Positions 7,567 through 15,993 of a DNA stretch of 21,261 bases are shown here, one piece after another; position 1 is the first letter of the stretch, and every line of letters begins with the position of its first letter. The stretch comes from Thermomicrobiaceae bacterium (lineage in GTDB: Bacteria > Chloroflexota > Chloroflexia > Thermomicrobiales > Thermomicrobiaceae). The translations under genes and the position numbers were made by a program. A model generated the notes under the pieces. That model ran no database searches. It saw only the letters and a program-made list of their open reading frames with translations, and was not told where the DNA came from. The DNA lies in NCBI GenBank assembly GCA_007123655.1, contig SKKR01000475.1, forward strand, positions 1-21,261, written 5' to 3'.

Positions 7567-9663
7567 ATGGCGGGAAAGCCAGTGCGAATTGGCGTCGACA
7601 TCGGTGGCACGTTCACCGATGTTCTGCTGTTTGACGCCACGACCGGTGCTTTTCATATCGACAAGGTATTGACAGCTCCGGATGACCCGTCAAGCGCGGT
7701 CGGTGACGGAGTTGCGAGCGCCCTCGAGAAGGCGGATCAGTCAGGGGCGTCAGTCGATCATGTGATCCACGGGACGACCCTCGTCACGAATGCGCTTATT
7801 GAACGACGTGGCGCTCCAACGGCGCTCATTACCACCCGCGGGTTTCGCGACGCGGTCGAGATCGGCCGGGAACACCGGTACGATCTGTATGACATCTTCC
7901 TGGAAATGCCCAAACCTCTTGTTCGGCGTCGCTGGCGCCTCGAGCTTGACGAGCGCATAGCGGCGGACGGCACGATGCTGCAGCGCGTGGATCCCTCGCA
8001 GGTCGCGGAACTCGTCCGGCAGATTGACGACGCAGGAATATCGGCGGTAGGGGTCGCTCTTCTGCATAGCTATCGAAATCCCGAGAACGAGCGGGAAGTC
8101 GGGCGCCTGATCTCGGAGTTGGCTCCGCACCTCACCGTGTCACTCTCATCAGACGTCGCGCCGGAGATCAGGGAGTACGAGCGCGTTTCAACCACGCTGG
8201 CGAACGTGTATGTTCGGCCACTCGTGGATCGGTATCTGGCCGACCTCCGCGACGAATTGCAAGCGCAGAAAATTGAATCCGACCTCTTGATCATGCTGTC
8301 CTCGGGTGGGACGTGTACTGTCGATACCGCGCGCTCATATCCGGTGAGATTGGTGGAATCTGGTCCGGCCGCCGGAGCACTCGCCGCCGCACGTTTCGGG
8401 AGCGAGCTCAACGCCCCGAACCTGCTGTCGTTCGACATGGGCGGCACGACCGCAAAAGCCTGCCTGATCGACGGCGGCGAACCGACGATTTCCACTGAGT
8501 TCGAGGTCAGCCGGATGTACCGATTCAAGAAAGGAAGCGGCCTGCCAGTTAAGGTTCCCGTTATCGAGATGATCGAGATCGGAGCAGGCGGAGGAAGTAT
8601 CGCCGCGATCGACAATCTCGGTCTGCTCAAGGTTGGACCGCAGAGCGCTGGATCTGAGCCGGGACCGGTCTGCTATGGCCGGGGAGGCACTCGCCCGACA
8701 GTAACAGATGCCGATCTCATCCTGGGGTATCTCGATCCCGGATTCTTTCTCGGTGGCGACATGCAACTCGATTTCGAGGCCGCGAACGCCGCGGTGCGGG
8801 AGCATGTGGCGACACCGCTGGAGATGACCGTGCCGGCCGCGGCGTGGGGTATCCACCAGGTCGTCAACGAAAACATGGCGAACGCGGCCCGGGTCCACGC
8901 AGTTGAGCGAGGAAAGGATCCGCGCGCGTATCCTGTGTTTGCCTTCGGTGGGGCCGGTCCTGTCCATGCGCTGGGCGTTGCGAAGATTCTCGGGTCGTCG
9001 GAAGTGATCGCGCCAGCCGGCGCCGGAGTGCTCTCAACGGTCGGTTTTCTGAGTGCGCCACTGGCGTTCGACTTCGTGCGAAGTTTCAGAGGTCTGGTGG
9101 ACGAGCTCGACTGGAATGAACTGAACCGCCTCTACGAGGAGATGGAGACCGAGGCGCAGCGTGTGCTCACGCGTGCCGGCGTGCCGGAGGCAGAACTGCA
9201 CCTGACGCGTCTCGCCGAGCTTCGATACGCCGGGCAGGGTCATGAAATCACCGTCGAACTCTCCACCGGGGGATTCTCCGATCAATCCGCGAGGGATATT
9301 GCCTCGCGCTTCGATGCCGAGTACGAGCGACTGTATCAGCGCTCGGCGCCCGGAAACCCGATCGAGGCGGTGAACTGGCGCTTGCTCGTCTCCGGTCCAT
9401 CCCCGGACTTGCCCTTGAGACAGCTTGGCGGATGCGATGAGCCTGGACCAGCCGAAGCGGCGATCAAAGGGCGTCGGGAGATGTACATCCCGGAATGGGA
9501 TGGCTATCACACAGCTCCCGTGTACGACCGCTATCGTCTCGGCCCCGGTTTGTCATTTCAGGGCCCGGCCATCATCGAGGAGCGGGAATCGACCGTGGTT
9601 GTGAACGCACCGGCTGACGTCTGGGTAGATTCGCTGCGAAGCCTCCGTATCTCGACGTCCTAG
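7567..9663 (+). CDS. hyuA: Hydantoinase/oxoprolinase family subunit A (HyuA-type)
   Basis: ATP-dependent subunit of the family that includes N-methylhydantoinase, 5-oxoprolinase, acetone carboxylase and acetophenone carboxylase; it phosphorylates the substrate amide or enol. The protein has 698 residues, normal length. Actin-fold nucleotide motifs are visible: GVDIGGTFTDVLLFD (9-23), FDMGGTTAKACLIDGG (289-304) and FAFGGAGPVHALG (458-470). The ATG at 7567 puts the first motif at the usual distance from the N-terminus; its Shine-Dalgarno is weak, and the frame is open further upstream into the preceding gene without conserved sequence. It follows the GalT-like gene by 61 nt with no clear promoter between. 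HyuB lies 885 nt downstream, separated by a small flavoprotein gene. The exact substrate is unknown. Confidence 0.93.
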   Translation: MAGKPVRIGVDIGGTFTDVLLFDATTGAFHIDKVLTAPDDPSSAVGDGVASALEKADQSGASVDHVIHGTTLVTNALIERRGAPTALITTRGFRDAVEIGREHRYDLYDIFLEMPKPLVRRRWRLELDERIAADGTMLQRVDPSQVAELVRQIDDAGISAVGVALLHSYRNPENEREVGRLISELAPHLTVSLSSDVAPEIREYERVSTTLANVYVRPLVDRYLADLRDELQAQKIESDLLIMLSSGGTCTVDTARSYPVRLVESGPAAGALAAARFGSELNAPNLLSFDMGGTTAKACLIDGGEPTISTEFEVSRMYRFKKGSGLPVKVPVIEMIEIGAGGGSIAAIDNLGLLKVGPQSAGSEPGPVCYGRGGTRPTVTDADLILGYLDPGFFLGGDMQLDFEAANAAVREHVATPLEMTVPAAAWGIHQVVNENMANAARVHAVERGKDPRAYPVFAFGGAGPVHALGVAKILGSSEVIAPAGAGVLSTVGFLSAPLAFDFVRSFRGLVDELDWNELNRLYEEMETEAQRVLTRAGVPEAELHLTRLAELRYAGQGHEITVELSTGGFSDQSARDIASRFDAEYERLYQRSAPGNPIEAVNWRLLVSGPSPDLPLRQLGGCDEPGPAEAAIKGRREMYIPEWDGYHTAPVYDRYRLGPGLSFQGPAIIEERESTVVVNAPADVWVDSLRSLRISTS

Positions 9664-9811
9664 CGCCTCCGTGTCCCGGCCGGAAAATACGAAGTCCTTC
9701 GGATGCGCCATTCCGCGCTCGAGGAGAAGATTTTCATTGGACGCACGGTAAGGCGTCTCTGATTCGAGCGGCAATCCGGGGCATATCCCGAGCAGCAGAG
9801 AGGGAATGTCA

Positions 9812-10255
9812 GTGAATGTTCGGTCGACTGAACAGCGCGTGCTGGACGCTCGACGATTGCTGCAGGATGAGATCGACCTCTGGGTGGCGTCTGCAAACGA
9901 GAGCGGCGAAGTGCACCTCATCCCACTGTCCTTTGCCTGGGACGGTGCGGCGCTGATCATGGCCGCTCCAGAACGGAGCCTGACCGTGCGGAACCTTCGC
10001 CGGGCCGGGCGGGCGCGAGTCGCCGTCGGCCCGACCCGTGATGTCGTCATCGTTGAAGGCCGTGTGGCATTCCATCGCCCCGAGAAGGAACCAGAGCTTG
10101 CCGAGACACATGCGACCGGATCCGGGTTCGACTCGCGAACCAATGACGAGCCATATATGCTCATCCACCTTCTGCCTGACCGGATGCAGACCTGGCGAAC
10201 TCCGCAGGAGCTGCCTGGTCGGCATATCATGCGGGATGGAGTCTGGCTCGCGTGA
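9812..10255 (+). CDS. Pyridoxamine-5'-phosphate-oxidase-like split-barrel protein (FMN or F420 binding)
   Basis: Small protein of 147 residues. The layout matches the PNPOx-like family: an N-terminal helix, then a strand ending in HLIPLSFAWDGAALIMAAP, then SLTVRNLRRAGRARVAVGP, typical of the flavin/deazaflavin-binding barrel. Whether the cofactor is FMN or F420, and which substrate it reduces, cannot be read. Two starts are possible: ATG 9806 lies 1 nt after the purine-rich AGAGAGGG (9797-9804), too close, whereas GTG 9812 in the same frame is 7 nt away and is preferred. The gene sits between hyuA and hyuB on the same strand, 148 nt after hyuA and 293 nt before hyuB, an unusual position. Confidence 0.8.
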   Translation: MNVRSTEQRVLDARRLLQDEIDLWVASANESGEVHLIPLSFAWDGAALIMAAPERSLTVRNLRRAGRARVAVGPTRDVVIVEGRVAFHRPEKEPELAETHATGSGFDSRTNDEPYMLIHLLPDRMQTWRTPQELPGRHIMRDGVWLA

Positions 10256-10420
10256 GCTTTCGAATCATATATCCCGCAACGCACCTGTCCAGTCGGACAG
10301 TTGACGGGGCACCGGGCATGGTTCAGAATTAGAACAGATGATCTAGTTTCGACGACGGCCGATGGATCGTGCACCCGCACGAACGTCCAGTCGTCGAGAC
10401 AAGGCATCTCACCACCTCTC

Positions 10421-10441
10421 GCCGCCGTCCCCCGCGGCGGC
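10421..10441 (+). other. GC-rich hairpin in the flavoprotein-hyuB gap
   Basis: GCCGCCG (10421-10427) and CGGCGGC (10435-10441) form a perfect 7-bp, all-GC stem with a 7-nt loop. No T run follows. It lies just before the terminator-like stem at 10449 and may slow RNA polymerase or protect the 3' end of the upstream transcript. Confidence 0.4.
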
Positions 10442-10448
10442 GCCCCGT

Positions 10449-10495
10449 ACCGGGCCTGACGAGCTTCAGAGCTTCGCCGGGTCCGGTTTCTCTTG
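10449..10495 (+). terminator. Likely intrinsic terminator before hyuB
   Basis: ACCGGGCC (10449-10456) pairs with GGTCCGGT (10480-10487) as 8 bp including one G-T pair, and TTCTCTTG follows directly. The intervening 23 nt can form a small inner AGCT/AGCT stem. It would end transcripts from hyuA and the flavoprotein gene, partly separating hyuB from them. The large loop and short T tract lower confidence. Confidence 0.4.
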
Positions 10496-10529
10496 CAGGC
10501 TGATCCCTCGCTGCGTAGCATAACGCAGC
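10493..10529 (+). promoter_or_regulatory. Putative hyuB promoter with overlapping inverted repeat
   Basis: TTGCAG (10493-10498), 17 nt, TAGCAT (10516-10521) gives a plausible sigma-70-type promoter about 27 nt before the hyuB GTG. Inverted arms GCTGCGT (10510-10516) and ACGCAGC (10523-10529), with a 6-nt spacer, cover the -10 region and could be an operator. As RNA they would form a hairpin just upstream of the ribosome-binding site. Confidence 0.45.
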
Positions 10530-10548
10530 ACCAGGTCGAGGAACGCTC

Positions 10549-12300
10549 GTGATCGGGAAAGGTCCGCGTGTGACGCGTTCGAACATCGATCCGATATCGC
10601 TTGAGATTCTCTGGAACCGGCTGATCGCGGTCGTGAACGAGCAGGCCGCCGCGCTGATGCGCACGTCGTTCACGACGATCGTACGCGAATCCGGTGATCT
10701 GTCCGCCGGCGTGTTCGATACCCGCGGAAACATGATCGCTCAGGCAGTCACCGGGACTCCCGGCCACATCAACGCCATGGCGACCTGCATTCATCACTTC
10801 ATGGACGTGTATCCGGCTGAGACGCTGAAACCTGGCGATGTGCTGATCACGAACGATCCGCAGAAAACGTCCGGCCACCTGCACGATTTCACCGTTATCA
10901 CGCCGATCTTCGAAGGTGTCCGGCTGGTTGGCTTCTTCGGCAATACCTGTCATGCACTTGACATCGGCGGGCGCGGGATGGGGACTGACGCCCGTTCCGT
11001 GTACGAAGAGGGACTGTTCGTGCCGATCACGAAACTGTACGACGAGGGTCTGGAAAACGCGGAGTTACTCAAGCTGATCGCGGCAAACTGCCGCGCGCCC
11101 GAACCGGTGATCGGTGACCTCCGCGCACAGGTCGTGGCGAACGATGTCGGCGGGCGCTACCTGCTCCGGTTCATGGATGAATTCGGCCTGGAATCGGTCG
11201 ATCCGCTGACAGATGAGATCATCCGGCGATCCGAGGGTGCGATGCGAGAGGCCATCGCGAAGGTTCCGGACGGTGACTACACGAACGAGGTTTATTCGGA
11301 CGGGTATGAAAACCCGGTGAAACTTGTTGTGACCATCCGGAAGCGCGGGGATCGGATGGACGTCGACTGGACGGGCAGCAGTCCGGCCAGCGCGTACGGC
11401 ATCAACGTCGTGCTCAACTACACCCACGCCTATACCACCTACGCGTTAAAATGCGCGCTCGCTCCTGATGTTCCCAACAACGAGGGAAGTTTCCGGCCGG
11501 TAACCGTGAGCGCACCGAAGGATTCGATCCTCAACGCCCAGCATCCCGCCCCGGTGTGCGGCCGGCATATCCTTGGACATTTTCTGCCCGGAGCGATCTT
11601 CGGCGCGCTGGCTGAGGCCATGCCTGATCGGGTGCTCGCGGAGGGTGCGGCGAACATCTGGAGTACCCAGCTTTCCGGTCCTCGCGACGATGGTTCCGTC
11701 TGGACCTACGTCTGGTTTTCGACAGGCGGGACGGGTGCGAGACCGAACAAGGACGGGATCAGCGCAACGGCGTTTCCGAGCGGAATATCCGGCGTTCCCG
11801 CCGAAGTTATCGAGTCGCTCGCGCCGATCCATTTTCACCGGCGAGAATACCGGACGGACTCCGGCGGGCCCGGAGCGTATCGTGGCGGACTCGGACAAAC
11901 AGTCGAGTTCAGCGTGAACACGGGTGAACCGTATACGTTTAGCGGACTGTTCGACCGCACGCGCCACCCCGCCGCGGGCTACGCCGGTGGAGAGCCCGGC
12001 GCGCTCGCCCGTATCACACTCGGGGATGGAACCGTTATTGACTCAAAGGGCGCCAGGGAACTTGGACCTGATATGTCTATCTCGCTCGGACTGCCCGGCG
12101 GGGGCGGATTCTATTCGGCATTCGAGCGCGATCCGGAAGCTGTCCTGGATGACGTCATCGACGGACTGGTCAGCGTAGATGCCGCCAGGTCGAGGTACGC
12201 TGTGGTGATTGATTCTGAACGTATGCAAATCGATAGTGAGGCGACCAGACGCCTCCGGGCCGGGACGTCTGAAGGCGGGCGTTCAGGGGGTGACGAGTGA
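10549..12300 (+). CDS. hyuB: Hydantoinase/oxoprolinase family subunit B (HyuB-type)
   Basis: Partner of HyuA, carrying the hydrolytic or ligase half-reaction in this family. The protein has 583 residues, within the usual range. Landmarks are IDPISLEILWNRL (13-25), TSFTTIVRESGDLSAGVFD (39-57), GHINAM (72-77), TNDPQKTSGHLHDFTVITP (101-119), NTCHALDIGGRG (132-143) and a later DSGGPGAYRGGLGQTVEF, all typical of HyuB. The histidine and aspartate residues around 110-140 correspond to the metal-binding region of the family. The start is GTG 10549 with GAGGAA (10538-10543) 5 nt upstream. Its stop overlaps a possible small frame at 12300. Peptide- or amide-transport permeases follow, which supports a catabolic or salvage role; the substrate itself is not determined. 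Confidence 0.93.
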   Translation: MIGKGPRVTRSNIDPISLEILWNRLIAVVNEQAAALMRTSFTTIVRESGDLSAGVFDTRGNMIAQAVTGTPGHINAMATCIHHFMDVYPAETLKPGDVLITNDPQKTSGHLHDFTVITPIFEGVRLVGFFGNTCHALDIGGRGMGTDARSVYEEGLFVPITKLYDEGLENAELLKLIAANCRAPEPVIGDLRAQVVANDVGGRYLLRFMDEFGLESVDPLTDEIIRRSEGAMREAIAKVPDGDYTNEVYSDGYENPVKLVVTIRKRGDRMDVDWTGSSPASAYGINVVLNYTHAYTTYALKCALAPDVPNNEGSFRPVTVSAPKDSILNAQHPAPVCGRHILGHFLPGAIFGALAEAMPDRVLAEGAANIWSTQLSGPRDDGSVWTYVWFSTGGTGARPNKDGISATAFPSGISGVPAEVIESLAPIHFHRREYRTDSGGPGAYRGGLGQTVEFSVNTGEPYTFSGLFDRTRHPAAGYAGGEPGALARITLGDGTVIDSKGARELGPDMSISLGLPGGGGFYSAFERDPEAVLDDVIDGLVSVDAARSRYAVVIDSERMQIDSEATRRLRAGTSEGGRSGGDE

Positions 12301-12503
12301 TGCAAATTCAACATGAGCAATCCTGGAAGGATCGGAAACAGCGCGTAACAGAAGGTCTGCACAGACTGATGACGAGTCAGTTTCCTGTGCCTTCTGGCGG
12401 GTGGACGCAAAGGACATCAATCAAGTATTATCCCGTGAACGCGAACGAGCAGACTCCGCGACCCGGCATGAGCATCCAGTCACACTGTGTGGAGTGGTAC
12501 TGA
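12300..12503 (+). CDS. Possible small coupled reading frame, 67 residues, unknown
   Basis: An ATG at 12300 overlaps the hyuB stop as ATGA, and AGGGGG (12285-12290) is 9 nt upstream, so translation could be coupled. The frame encodes 67 polar residues without a membrane segment, signal peptide or known motif. Codon third positions are clearly less GC-rich than in neighbouring genes, which argues for chance. I list it only because the start signals are good and the surrounding gap of about 320 nt has no other gene. Confidence 0.22.
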   Translation: MQIQHEQSWKDRKQRVTEGLHRLMTSQFPVPSGGWTQRTSIKYYPVNANEQTPRPGMSIQSHCVEWY

Positions 12504-12573
12504 TGGAGCGATGACTGTCATGCTGGTGTGCTACGTGAATAAAGGTTCGTCACAGAACGGCCGGTGGTGGTGT

Positions 12574-12595
12574 GGTGTGCAGACAGGGGCACACC
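12574..12595 (+). other. Hairpin in the leader of the permease genes
   Basis: GGTGTGC (12574-12580) and GCACACC (12589-12595) form a perfect 7-bp stem with an 8-nt loop, ending 24 nt before the permease ATG. No T tract follows. The rest of the 12301-12619 gap shows no convincing promoter; a TATTAT at 12426-12431 has no -35 partner. The permeases may therefore be read through from hyuB. Confidence 0.35.
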
Positions 12596-12619
12596 GGGTG
12601 AACCTGGGAAGCAGGCCCG

Positions 12620-13594
12620 ATGAGTAGATACATCTTGCGTCGCCTCGTGATAGCAATCCCCACGCTGGTCGCTATCAGTCTGGTGATCTTCACGATTCTC
12701 GCTCTTGCTCCAGGTGACCCGCTTTCAGATCTCGCCTTGAATCCAGCGGTTCCCCCTGAAGTACAGCAGCGGCTCAGGGCAAGCATGGGTCTTGATGATC
12801 CGGTCCCGGTCCGTTACGCGCGCTGGGCGACATCCCTGGCGCGGGGTGACTTCGGATACTCGTTCCAGACCCGCTCGCCGGTGAGTGATTTGCTCGTCCA
12901 GCGGTTACCGACAACGCTTGCCGTGCTGGGGTCTGCCTATCTCCTGGCGATCCTGATCGCGATCCCGGTTGGCGTGATCTCCTCCGTGAAGCAGTACTCG
13001 ATTTTCGACAACGTGGCAACAACGTTTGCGTTCATCGGGTTCTCGATCCCGACGTTCTTCACCGGACTGCTGTTCATCCTGATCTTCAGCATCAAGTTTG
13101 GAGACTGGGGCTTACCCACGTTACCGTCGGTGTACCGAAGCACCGTGGATGGAACGGGACTGGAGGCCGTCTGGCAGCGTGTTCAGATGACCATTATGCC
13201 GGTGACGGTACTCGGCCTATTCCAGGCGGCGATTCTCACCAGATATACGCGGGCGGCGATGCTGGAAACGATTCACATGGACTATGTCCGCACCGCCCGA
13301 GCGAAGGGTCTGGCCAGTCGAGTCGTCATCTTCCGGCACGCGCTGCGGAATGCGCTGATCCCGGTGGTGACGATCGTGGCGCTCGGCGTCCCCACCATCT
13401 TTACCGGTGCTGTGGTGACCGAGCAGATCTTCCGGGTGCCGGGTATCGGGAACCTGCTGATCACTTCGATCAACAACAACGATACGCCGGTGGTGATGGC
13501 GATCACGTTCATATTCTCGATTCTGGTCGTGATATTCAATTTGATCGCGGACGTGCTCTACGGCGTGCTCGACCCGCGGATCAAGTACGAATAA
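12620..13594 (+). CDS. ABC transporter permease, Dpp/Opp type, DppB-like
   Basis: Inner-membrane permease of the dipeptide/oligopeptide/nickel importer family, 324 residues, the usual length. The N-terminus MSRYILRRLVIAIPTLVAIS forms the first membrane helix and is followed by the family hallmark LAPGDPL (29-35). Further hydrophobic segments lie at about 98-122, 130-156, 192-210, 250-275 and 295-315. The cytoplasmic EAA loop, which contacts the ATPase, reads MDYVRTARAKGL, and the chain ends in the typical DVLYGVLDPRIKYE. The start is ATG 12620, with AGG 4-5 nt upstream. Pairs with the next gene; no ATPase is adjacent. Substrate class cannot be fixed from the permease alone. Confidence 0.94.
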   Translation: MSRYILRRLVIAIPTLVAISLVIFTILALAPGDPLSDLALNPAVPPEVQQRLRASMGLDDPVPVRYARWATSLARGDFGYSFQTRSPVSDLLVQRLPTTLAVLGSAYLLAILIAIPVGVISSVKQYSIFDNVATTFAFIGFSIPTFFTGLLFILIFSIKFGDWGLPTLPSVYRSTVDGTGLEAVWQRVQMTIMPVTVLGLFQAAILTRYTRAAMLETIHMDYVRTARAKGLASRVVIFRHALRNALIPVVTIVALGVPTIFTGAVVTEQIFRVPGIGNLLITSINNNDTPVVMAITFIFSILVVIFNLIADVLYGVLDPRIKYE

Positions 13595-13630
13595 GACTGG
13601 CTGGCGTGGGCGTTAGGGAGGATTGAACGA

Positions 13631-14575
13631 ATGTCAGAAGCCACGAGCACCCAGAGCCAGGAGACGCTGGCGGATGTCGGGGCGCTGCGGGCAAAAAAGC
13701 CGCGTTCGCTCTGGAGCGACGCCTTCAGGCAGTTTCGCCATCACAAACTGGCAATGTCCGGCGCGATCGTCATCACAGTTTTCGTCTTTATGGTGATCTT
13801 TGGTCCGATGATCTACCAGGGGCAGGTGCGTGGTATCGACTTCAGCATCGCCTACGAGAACCCCTCGCTTCAATATCCTATGGGCACGACGCATGAGGGC
13901 CACGACGTGTTCGCGCGAATCATGTGGGGCGGCCGGATCTCGATTGCGGTCGGCATCGCGGCAATGCTGGTTGGGATCACGATCGGAACCACGATCGGGT
14001 CGATCTCCGGGTATTTCGGCGGGTTCACCGATTCAGCGCTCATGCGGCTGACCGACCTGTTCATTTCTCTTCCGGTGCTTCCGCTTCTCCTGCTGATTAT
14101 CTATCTGTTCCGGGACACCATGCGGGATGCGTTCGGGGCCTTGTTAGGGAATTTCATCCTGATCGTGGTGGTCATCGGCGCATTGGCCTGGATGCCGGTC
14201 GCAAGGCTCGTGCGAGCGTCGTTCCTCTCGATCAAGGAGAAGGAATACATCGAGGCAGCGCACTGTATTGGCGCCAGGACAACCTCAATCATGCTGCGGC
14301 ACATTATGCCGAACGTGATGAGCCCGATTATCGTGGCGGCGACACTCGCGGTCGCTCAGGCGATCATTACCGAATCGACGCTTTCCTTCCTGGGTCTCGG
14401 GTTCCCGCCGGATATCCCGACCTGGGGCCGGATGCTCTTTGATGCCCGGGATTACATGGCGATTCATCCCTGGATGGTGATCTTCCCTGGATCCGCGATC
14501 TTCCTGACGGTGCTCAGCATCAACTACGTAGGTGACGGACTCCGGGACGCGCTGGATCCGCACCGGACAGTCTAA
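13631..14575 (+). CDS. ABC transporter permease, Dpp/Opp type, DppC-like
   Basis: Second permease of the importer, 314 residues. A cytoplasmic N-terminus of about 40 residues precedes the first membrane helix (43-62). The periplasmic segment contains YPMGTTHEGHDVFARIMWGG, a DppC hallmark. The EAA loop is EYIEAAHCIGARTTSIMLRH, followed by TESTLSFLGLG and PTWGRML, and the end GDGLRDALDPH is also characteristic. GGGAGG (13616-13621) is 9 nt before the ATG, and the gap to the DppB-like gene is 36 nt, so the two are one transcription unit. The terminator at 14614 closes it. DppD/DppF-type ATPases, which normally follow, are absent here. Confidence 0.94.
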   Translation: MSEATSTQSQETLADVGALRAKKPRSLWSDAFRQFRHHKLAMSGAIVITVFVFMVIFGPMIYQGQVRGIDFSIAYENPSLQYPMGTTHEGHDVFARIMWGGRISIAVGIAAMLVGITIGTTIGSISGYFGGFTDSALMRLTDLFISLPVLPLLLLIIYLFRDTMRDAFGALLGNFILIVVVIGALAWMPVARLVRASFLSIKEKEYIEAAHCIGARTTSIMLRHIMPNVMSPIIVAATLAVAQAIITESTLSFLGLGFPPDIPTWGRMLFDARDYMAIHPWMVIFPGSAIFLTVLSINYVGDGLRDALDPHRTV

Positions 14576-14613
14576 GGCAACGGTCGAATCAAGTTAGAGC
14601 CACTCGCATACTC

Positions 14614-14658
14614 ACCGAAGCGCCGGGTCACTCGCGTCCGGTGCTTCGGTCTTCTTGT
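14614..14658 (+). terminator. Intrinsic terminator after the permease genes
   Basis: A 13-bp stem (14614-14626 with 14638-14650), with a single G-T pair and an 11-nt loop, is followed by CTTCTTGT. It begins 38 nt after the DppC-like stop codon and precedes the thrC promoter. This is the best terminator in the window; its T tract is interrupted, as is common in GC-rich genomes. Confidence 0.7.
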
Positions 14659-14682
14659 GACCCGTTCGTCCACTGCTATACT
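14655..14682 (+). promoter_or_regulatory. Promoter of thrC-thrB (extended -10)
   Basis: TATACT (14677-14682) preceded by TGC is an extended -10 box; TTGTGA (14655-14660) lies 16 nt upstream in the tail of the terminator. Start near 14689 leaves a leader of about 48 nt before the thrC GTG at 14737 and makes upstream start codons unlikely. Confidence 0.55.
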
Positions 14683-14736
14683 GGCCAGTGCGGGGCTGTG
14701 CGGCCCAAGCTTTCGTTGAATCGCGAGGGGTTCGGG

Positions 14737-15993
14737 GTGGAACTGGTCTGCGTATCATGTCAACAGCGGTACGACGCGGACTCCCTGCGAACCCGGTGCG
14801 ATTGCGGTGGGCTTCTCGATTTGATTCTCCCCGAGTCTGGCGCCGTTGACGTGTCGGTATACAACACGCGCCTTCGGGCCTGGCGTGGGCCTGATAGTAG
14901 TGGCGTCTGGCGTTATCGGGAGTTCCTTCCCGCGTTCGATGAACAGCAGATCGTCTCCCGGCCGGAAGGCAACACGAACCTCTATCACGCCCCGGAGATT
15001 GCCCGGGATGTCGGGGTCGCCGAGCTCTGGCTGAAGCACGAGGGAGAAAACCCGACAGGTTCGTTCAAGGACCGGGGCATGACTGTGGCGACGAGCCATG
15101 CTGTCAAGGTCGGAGCGACGATGGTAGCCTGTGCGTCGACCGGGAATACGTCGGCGTCCGTGGCGTCGTATGCCGCGTTCGCGGGTTTGCCGGCAGTTGT
15201 GTTCGTCCCCGATGGGAAGATCTCTGCGGCGAAGCTCGGACAGACGGTCGCGTACGGAGCGCGAATTATCCAGATTCGCGGTGACTTCGACGCCGCGATG
15301 CGTCTGGTCCAGGATGCTAGCCGGGAACTCGGGATCTATCTGCTCAATTCAATCAACCCTTACCGGATCGAAGGACAGAAGACTATTCTCATCGAGTTGC
15401 TTCACCAGCTTGACTGGACGATTCCGGACTGGATCGTTCTCCCGGGCGGAAATCTCGGCAATACCGCGGCGATCGGTAAGGCACTGGCCGAACTGCGTGA
15501 TCGCAACGCGATCAACAAGTCTCCACGGGTTGCGGTCATCCAGGCGGAAGGAGCGTCTCCGTTCTACGAAGCGTTTCGATCGTCGTTTCGCTCGTTCGAG
15601 CCAATGGACGCTGATACCGTCGCGTCTGCCATTCGCATCGGGAATCCGGTGAGCTACGAGAAAGCCAGGCGAACCATCGAACGCACCGATGGAGTCGTCG
15701 AAGCAGTCACTGATACCGAGATCATGGATGCCAAGGCGCTGATTGACCGGTCGGGGATCGGGTGCGAACCGGCGTCGGCGGCGACACTGGCCGGTCTCAG
15801 GAAACTCGTGCGGACCGGTGTGATTTCACCAGCGGCGCGGGTGGCCGGTATTCTGACCGGGCACGTGATGAAGGACGCCGAAGCGGTGATGACCTACCAT
15901 CTGGGGAATGGAACCAGTCCTGGCCGGTTCGCGAACCAGCCGGTGGTGATCGATCCCGAAATGTCGCAACTCCGGGAAGTGCTTCAGAGATGA
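14737..15993 (+). CDS. thrC: Threonine synthase
   Basis: PLP enzyme converting O-phosphohomoserine to L-threonine and phosphate, 418 residues. An N-terminal cysteine ribbon (Cys5, Cys8, Cys21, Cys23) is typical of the longer bacterial/archaeal threonine synthases. The PLP lysine is Lys111 in ENPTGSFKDRG (104-114), and the phosphate-contacting CASTGNTSAS lies at 132-141. LPGGNLGNTAAIGKA later in the chain contributes to cofactor binding. The start is GTG 14737, with GAGGGG (14725-14730) 6 nt upstream; the frame is open to 14641, but that lies in the terminator and before the promoter. It overlaps thrB by 4 nt (ATGA), so the two are coupled and supply consecutive steps. Confidence 0.95.
   Translation: MELVCVSCQQRYDADSLRTRCDCGGLLDLILPESGAVDVSVYNTRLRAWRGPDSSGVWRYREFLPAFDEQQIVSRPEGNTNLYHAPEIARDVGVAELWLKHEGENPTGSFKDRGMTVATSHAVKVGATMVACASTGNTSASVASYAAFAGLPAVVFVPDGKISAAKLGQTVAYGARIIQIRGDFDAAMRLVQDASRELGIYLLNSINPYRIEGQKTILIELLHQLDWTIPDWIVLPGGNLGNTAAIGKALAELRDRNAINKSPRVAVIQAEGASPFYEAFRSSFRSFEPMDADTVASAIRIGNPVSYEKARRTIERTDGVVEAVTDTEIMDAKALIDRSGIGCEPASAATLAGLRKLVRTGVISPAARVAGILTGHVMKDAEAVMTYHLGNGTSPGRFANQPVVIDPEMSQLREVLQR

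Noticed and set aside
9553..10953. A 466-codon open frame on the minus strand across the end of hyuA, the flavoprotein gene and the start of hyuB
   Set aside because: It is antisense to three well-supported genes, rich in Arg and Ser as expected of a GC-rich shadow frame, and shows no family motif.
15762..15989. Upstream extension of thrB by 76 codons
   Set aside because: It runs inside thrC in another frame; homoserine kinases begin at the residues encoded from 15990, where an ATGA overlap gives a standard coupled start.
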